Assembly (NCBI GenBank): GCA_934504345.1
Contig: CAKSVR010000001.1
Location: forward strand, 1-64,000
Direction of reading: 5' to 3'
From: an uncultured Agathobaculum sp.
GTDB lineage: Bacteria > Bacillota > Clostridia > Oscillospirales > Butyricicoccaceae
DNA length: 64,000 nt
Part shown: positions 60,232 through 64,000 of the stretch, piece after piece
Numbering within the stretch: the stretch's first letter is position 1
Layout: every line of letters starts with the position of its first letter
Program-made: the position numbers and the translations under genes
The notes under the pieces: model-generated
The model's database searches: none
What the model was told of the DNA's origin: nothing
What the model saw: the letters and a program-made list of their open reading frames with translations, nothing else

Positions 60232-61134
60232 TTAGGCAAGGTCGCCCCAGTCGGTGACGTCGCCGACGTAGATGCTCTTGATCTGGTCCATGGACAGGTC
60301 ATCGATGGTGTTCGCCGGGTTGACAACGACTGCGATGCCATCCAGTGCGATGGAGGTGCCGGTCAGCTCTGCGGCTTCCTCGTCCTTGAGCTCGCGGGAG
60401 GCCATGCCGATGGCGAACGTGCCGTCCATCGTGCCGGTCATGCCGGAGGTAGAGTCCGAAGTCTGGAGGTCGATGCTCGCGTTCGGGTTAACGGCCTTGT
60501 AGGCCTCGATGAGCTTCTCCATCACCGGGGATACCGAGGAGGAGCCGCCGACTGCGATCTGGCCGGAGGAGCCGTCCGAGGTGAACGTCGGAGCGTTGTC
60601 GTCAACGGCGATGTACTTGTTGTCGCTTACAACTGCCTGACCCTCTTTGGACAGGATGAAGTTGATGAAATCCTTTGCTACGCCGGTCGGCTCGCCCTTG
60701 GTCGCGATGTTGAACGGACGGGACAGCTTGTAGGCACCGGCCTTGACGTTGTCCACAGTCGCCTCAGCGCCGTCAACCTTGACCGCCTTCACGGTGTCGT
60801 TCAGTGCGCCGAGCGAGATGTAGCCGATAGCCTTTTCGTTGCCCGCCACGCTGGTGAGCACAACGTCGGTCTTGTTGGCGATCTCGGCATCTGCCGTGGT
60901 GTTGTCGATCTTCTCGCCCGCATCGTTCTTTTCCTCAACGCCGGTCAGCTCGATGAACGCGCCGCGCGTGCCCGAACCGTCCTCGCGGGAGATTACGGTG
61001 ATAGCGCCGGAAACGCCGGTGCTCTCTGCGCCGCTGTTCTGGGAATCCGTCGAGGTGGAAGCGGAATTGCCGCAGCCGGTCAGTGCGCCGGTCAGCGCCA
61101 GCGCTGCGAGCAGGATGGAAATGCTCTTTTTCAT
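60232..61134 (-). CDS. pstS: Phosphate-binding lipoprotein PstS, circularly permuted
   Basis: Extracytoplasmic phosphate-binding protein. 300 residues; lipobox LTGC with Cys21. The order of the phosphate-binding segments is swapped against standard PstS: the block usually in the C-terminal half (ISREDGSGTRGAF at 48-60, VAGNEKAIGYISLGALNDTV at 97-115) comes first. The block usually N-terminal (GGSSSVSPVMEKLIEAY at 196-212, SDSTSGM at 226, ASRELK at 245, ALDGIAVVVNPAN at 263, IYVGDVTDWGDL at 288-299) comes last and ends the protein. All binding motifs survive, so it should bind phosphate. Confidence 0.93.
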   Translation of the reverse strand: MKKSISILLAALALTGALTGCGNSASTSTDSQNSGAESTGVSGAITVISREDGSGTRGAFIELTGVEEKNDAGEKIDNTTADAEIANKTDVVLTSVAGNEKAIGYISLGALNDTVKAVKVDGAEATVDNVKAGAYKLSRPFNIATKGEPTGVAKDFINFILSKEGQAVVSDNKYIAVDDNAPTFTSDGSSGQIAVGGSSSVSPVMEKLIEAYKAVNPNASIDLQTSDSTSGMTGTMDGTFAIGMASRELKDEEAAELTGTSIALDGIAVVVNPANTIDDLSMDQIKSIYVGDVTDWGDLA

Positions 61135-61176
61135 GTTGTGTTCTCCTTTTGATGTTCTCTTTCGTTTTTTGTTACA

Positions 61177-61208
61177 AGATTATCTTACGGAAGTTGTGTA
61201 AAATGCAA
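61177..61208 (-). promoter_or_regulatory. pstS promoter
   Basis: Minus strand TTGCAT (61203-61208), 18-bp spacer, GATAAT (61179-61184 approximately). Confidence 0.6.
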
Positions 61209-61219
61209 AAGAGAAACCT

Positions 61220-61236
61220 TGTTAAATCGAGGTTAA
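61220..61236 (-). promoter_or_regulatory. Pho box upstream of pstS
   Basis: Minus strand TTAACC-TCGAT-TTAACA: two TT(A/C)ACA-type hexamers with the 11-bp period of the Bacillus PhoP box, 11 bp upstream of the -35. It is the expected site for the PhoB/PhoP encoded at the end of this operon. Confidence 0.7.
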
Positions 61237-61283
61237 ATTCGGGGGATTTCGATTTGTCGATACGCAGCAGCCTTTTTCTCGGC

Positions 61284-62022
61284 AGCCGTTCTCCGGTGCT
61301 CGCGAGTCGCGTGAGCGATACGCCCTTTCCGGGCGGCAGCCCATTTTTCTGCACCCTTTTCATGGTGCAACCGAGCCCGCGAAGCAATACGCCGTTTCCG
61401 GGCGGGGGATTTCGCCGCTTGCGAGCGGCGGGAACGGCGCTCCCGCGCGGGGCCTAAGAGGGTAGACAACCTACGGTTTTCCACCCTCTTAGGAAGCTCC
61501 CCTTTTCCCTTTTGGAAAACCTCGGAGCGACGGAACGCAAGCGTTCCTACTTAGAGGTGGGACCGAAAAAAAAAGAAACGGCAGTACCGTTACCGATTCA
61601 TAGGCCGCAAAGCGCCATTCCTTTCACGGCTGCGCTCAAGCCGTTAGAGCTCTGCGACACTGCCTTTACGCAAAACCCGTGCAATCTGCCGCGATAACGC
61701 CGCGACAGCGCGGAAAACGTGAGCCGATACCGTTCCTATATGCGAGTTACCTATGAAGTAGAGCCGCAAGGCTCGTTCGCGAGGTTGCTGAGGGAAACGG
61801 GGAGATTCAAAAGAGGGGTAGAAACCGTAGGTGTCTACCCCTTTTTTGCCCCAGCGCCGGGGCGGCGCAACGCTCCCGCGCTCCGCAGAGCGCGAAACTC
61901 CCCAGCCCGGCAACGGCGTATTGCTAACGCAACTCGTGTGCACCATGTAAAGAGTGCCGAGGAATGGGCTGCCGCCCAGATGCGGCGTTGCGCTCACGCG
62001 CCTCGCGTGCACCGGAGAACGG
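61284..62022. repeat. Long inverted-repeat element, copy C (~740 bp)
   Basis: Same orientation and plan as copy A: arms start CCGTTCTCCGGTGC, carry GGGCGGCAGCCCATT and CATGGTGCA words, and hairpins such as CCTAAGAGGGT / ACCCTCTTAGG and GGTAGAAACC..GTCTACCCC. Central ~320 bp has no convincing ORF. Lies between the pstS promoter and the O-antigen-ligase-like gene. Confidence 0.88.
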
Positions 62023-62044
62023 ATGCGTAAATCAAAATTACTGC

Positions 62045-62080
62045 AAAAAAAGAGAACCCTCTTTCGAGAGTTCTCAAAAA
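62045..62080 (-). terminator. Terminator of the O-antigen-ligase-like gene
   Basis: Minus strand GAGAACTCTC / GAGGGTTCTC with a run of seven T's. Confidence 0.88.
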
Positions 62081-62081
62081 G

Positions 62082-63680
62082 TTACGTTTTTCGCTTGCGG
62101 AAATACCCGAGGTACAGGATCGCTGCCGCCATGCTCCAGAAATAGGCCATCATGTACGGCACCTCGAAGATGTTCTCGAAGTAGCAGTGCACCAGCACGC
62201 CGCACATTCCGGCGAACATGGATACCGCCAGCACGCGCGTGCGGTCGCCCTTGGTATAGCCGGTGCGGCCGATGGAGCGAAGGCTCCACAGCACCATGCC
62301 GAACAGCAGCAGGATGAAGAACGCCAGACCGATATAACCCATCTCGACCAGCGTTTTCAGGTAGTAGTTATCCATGTAGAAGTAGGAAAAATCCTTGGTT
62401 TCCTCGATGACCTTGTTCTGCATGGCTACTGCGCCGCCGAAGCGGCCGAGGCCGAAGCCCAGCCAGCGGTTGCTCTCCTCGAGCAGGTTAAGACCCTTGT
62501 CCCAGCGCACCATACGGCCCGCGCGGCGGCTTGCCGCAACGTAATCCGCGGTGAACATATAGGTGATGCGGTTCGCGATGGACGGGATGGCCACCAGCGC
62601 GCCGACACCGGCCACGCCCATCAGCGCGATAAGGCGGCGGTCAAGGAAGATGGAGAACACGATAACGGCCACGGCCAGACCTCCCCACGCTCCCTTGGAG
62701 AACGTGAAGATGCAGCACAGGCACATCAGGCCGGTCGCGCAGACAGCCGACACCTTGAGCCACATTTTCTCGCTGTAATACGCCAGACCCGCCACCATCG
62801 GTGCGAACAGCACCAGCAGGCTGCCCATGATGTTCGGGCTGCCTGTGAGCGAGTAGACGCGCGTGCGCACGCTTGCCTCGGTCTGGGAAACCCAGCTCGA
62901 CGGGATCGGTGCGGCCACGATGAACTGATAGATGCCGTGCATCGTGATGCACAGCGCCATGACGATGAGCGCGCCGTAGAACACCCAGAAATCGCGGTCA
63001 TTCTCGATCAAACGGGTGACGAGGAAGAACCAGAACAGGTACTCCACCACTGCGCGATAACCCGCAACGGCGATAGACGTATTCGGGGACACCGCACACA
63101 TCAAAAAGAAGCCGACTGCGATGAACAGCAGCAGATAGGCATCCACCGGGGTGGCACGCGAGCCGAGCGGCGCGCGCTTCATCGCGATGTGCCACAGGAT
63201 GTACGCCAGTGCAGCCATCATCAGGCACTCGTCCCACACGGAGGCGACGAACGATGGGAGATACCCCGCATCCGACACCCAGCGGATGGCGGAATCGAGC
63301 GGCAGATACATCGCCAGACAGATGAGCAGCAGGCCGCGCACGCCGACAAAGCTGCACGCCCGTCCGATCACGCCGCCGCCCGCCGCACGGGCGATGGGCT
63401 TCCATATCGCCAGACACAGCCGATAGATCAGGCTGTTCGCCGCGATGTCGCCCAGCCGTTCGACCAAACGGCGCAGCGCCGCCAGAATGCGGGCGTAGAG
63501 GCTGTTCGCGGCGGTGCACAGCGGCGCCGCACAGAAGCGGTCCCACCAGCGGCGGAACGCCGAGTACGGATACGCAGCGCGGATGCGGTCAAAGAAGCCC
63601 GCGATAACACCGTTGTGGTACCATGCGCGCAGGCATACGAGCAGCCGCACGATCAGACTGTTTTCAAAAATCGCTTTCAT
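62082..63680 (-). CDS. O-antigen ligase/Wzy-polymerase-like membrane protein
   Basis: 532 residues with about a dozen hydrophobic helices and a large loop before the last ones. The central LYSLTGSPNIMGSLLVLFAPM (in the window as VYSLTGSPNIMG...), FTFSKGAWGGLAVAVIVF and the YYLKTLVEMGYIGLAFFILLL segment match the Wzy_C/O-antigen ligase superfamily. A ~120-residue amphipathic N-terminal region (RIRAAYPYSAFRRWWDRF) precedes the core. In a Gram-positive it would polymerise or ligate a surface glycan. Co-transcribed with the gene 5 bp upstream. Confidence 0.82.
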   Translation of the reverse strand: MKAIFENSLIVRLLVCLRAWYHNGVIAGFFDRIRAAYPYSAFRRWWDRFCAAPLCTAANSLYARILAALRRLVERLGDIAANSLIYRLCLAIWKPIARAAGGGVIGRACSFVGVRGLLLICLAMYLPLDSAIRWVSDAGYLPSFVASVWDECLMMAALAYILWHIAMKRAPLGSRATPVDAYLLLFIAVGFFLMCAVSPNTSIAVAGYRAVVEYLFWFFLVTRLIENDRDFWVFYGALIVMALCITMHGIYQFIVAAPIPSSWVSQTEASVRTRVYSLTGSPNIMGSLLVLFAPMVAGLAYYSEKMWLKVSAVCATGLMCLCCIFTFSKGAWGGLAVAVIVFSIFLDRRLIALMGVAGVGALVAIPSIANRITYMFTADYVAASRRAGRMVRWDKGLNLLEESNRWLGFGLGRFGGAVAMQNKVIEETKDFSYFYMDNYYLKTLVEMGYIGLAFFILLLFGMVLWSLRSIGRTGYTKGDRTRVLAVSMFAGMCGVLVHCYFENIFEVPYMMAYFWSMAAAILYLGYFRKRKT

Positions 63681-63685
63681 AGGCC

Positions 63686-64000
63686 TTAATTATCCGCGAT
63701 GTCCACGGTATCGATGATGCCGGTCGTTTCAAAATCGTTGGTCTTTACGATGTAGGTACGGCCTGCACGGACCTCCTGCGTGCCGATGGCCGGCGCAGGC
63801 GTGCCCTTGGAAACCTTGGTTTCGATGGTGAAGATGATGTCCTTCTTGTCCGGGTCGGTCGCGGTGACGATCTCACCGTCCGCGGTGGTGACCTGCTGCT
63901 GATACGGCTCGATCTTCATGTCCGTAATGGATGCGTTCATGTAGGAGTTGCCGCTTACCAGCGACTTGCCGACCTGACTGTTGCGCTCAGCCTCGGCAAC
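63686..64000 (-). CDS. C-terminal part of a secreted/membrane protein, possibly DUF4330; cut by window edge
   Basis: Open frame entering from the right edge and ending at 63686. The visible ~104 residues include SGNSYMNASITDMKIEPYQQ, TIETKVSKGTPAPAIGTQEV and GRTYIVKTNDFETTGIIDTV, a pattern I associate with DUF4330 proteins, which are found next to O-antigen-ligase-like genes in Clostridia. The start is outside the window, so length and membrane anchor cannot be assessed. Confidence 0.6.
   Translation of the reverse strand, partial: VAEAERNSQVGKSLVSGNSYMNASITDMKIEPYQQQVTTADGEIVTATDPDKKDIIFTIETKVSKGTPAPAIGTQEVRAGRTYIVKTNDFETTGIIDTVDIADN

Overview
The window looks like a piece of chromosome from a GC-rich, low-oxygen, endospore-forming member of the Clostridia, probably a gut Oscillospirales-type organism. 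Three things point there: Firmicutes fatty-acid enzymes (FabK, FabH), T-box leaders on two aminoacyl-tRNA synthetase loci with a MurT/GatD pair, and a PdaA-type muramic acid deacetylase used in spore cortex. The anaerobic (CbiG/CbiD) cobalamin route and a tryptophanase fit an amino-acid-fermenting anaerobe. Species assignment is inference only; no rRNA, tRNA, CRISPR or prophage was seen.

Layout. 1-4.4 kb: fatty-acid synthesis (fabH-fabK-fabG-fabF leftward, fabD rightward from a shared divergent control region). 4.5-9.1 kb: a lone sugar-binding lipoprotein, murT-gatD, a tiny toxin-like module and a Mn-riboswitch-controlled mntP. 9.2-25.1 kb: a near-complete anaerobic cobalamin gene set, all leftward and almost entirely joined by 4-nt start/stop overlaps, interrupted by one forward membrane-protein gene and two palindromic repeats. 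26.2-30.1 kb: ridA-tnaA-Na+/amino-acid symporter. 30.2-33.4 kb: two paired CobW/COG0523 metallochaperone-like GTPases flanked on each side by small convergent toxin/antisense-RNA modules. 33.4-42.2 kb: yjbQ, rfbA, T-box(Val)-valS, T-box(Phe)-pheS-pheT. 42.5-47.3 kb: secreted stalk-domain protein, pdaA, DAHP synthase, a cell-wall amidase. 47.4-53.8 kb: a polyamine operon speD-speA-speE-CASDH-CANSDC holding two spermidine-type routes. 54.5-61.2 kb: pstS-pstC-pstA-pstB-phoU-phoB-phoR under an apparent Pho box, with a circularly permuted PstS. 62-64 kb: an O-antigen-ligase-like membrane protein and the end of an upstream gene.

Non-coding DNA is unusually rich. Three copies of a ~660-750 bp long-inverted-repeat element, about ten palindromes beginning CGTAGGGCG (two nested in other palindromes, two supplying stop codons of cobalamin genes), and other inverted intergenic repeats fill the gaps. 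The most promising undescribed item is a family of three ~250-350 bp modules. In each, a 24-27 codon hydrophobic peptide ORF and a convergent antisense RNA share a bidirectional terminator, and both RNAs start with nearly the same leader sequence. A fourth, solitary copy of the antisense-RNA half lies beside one of them.
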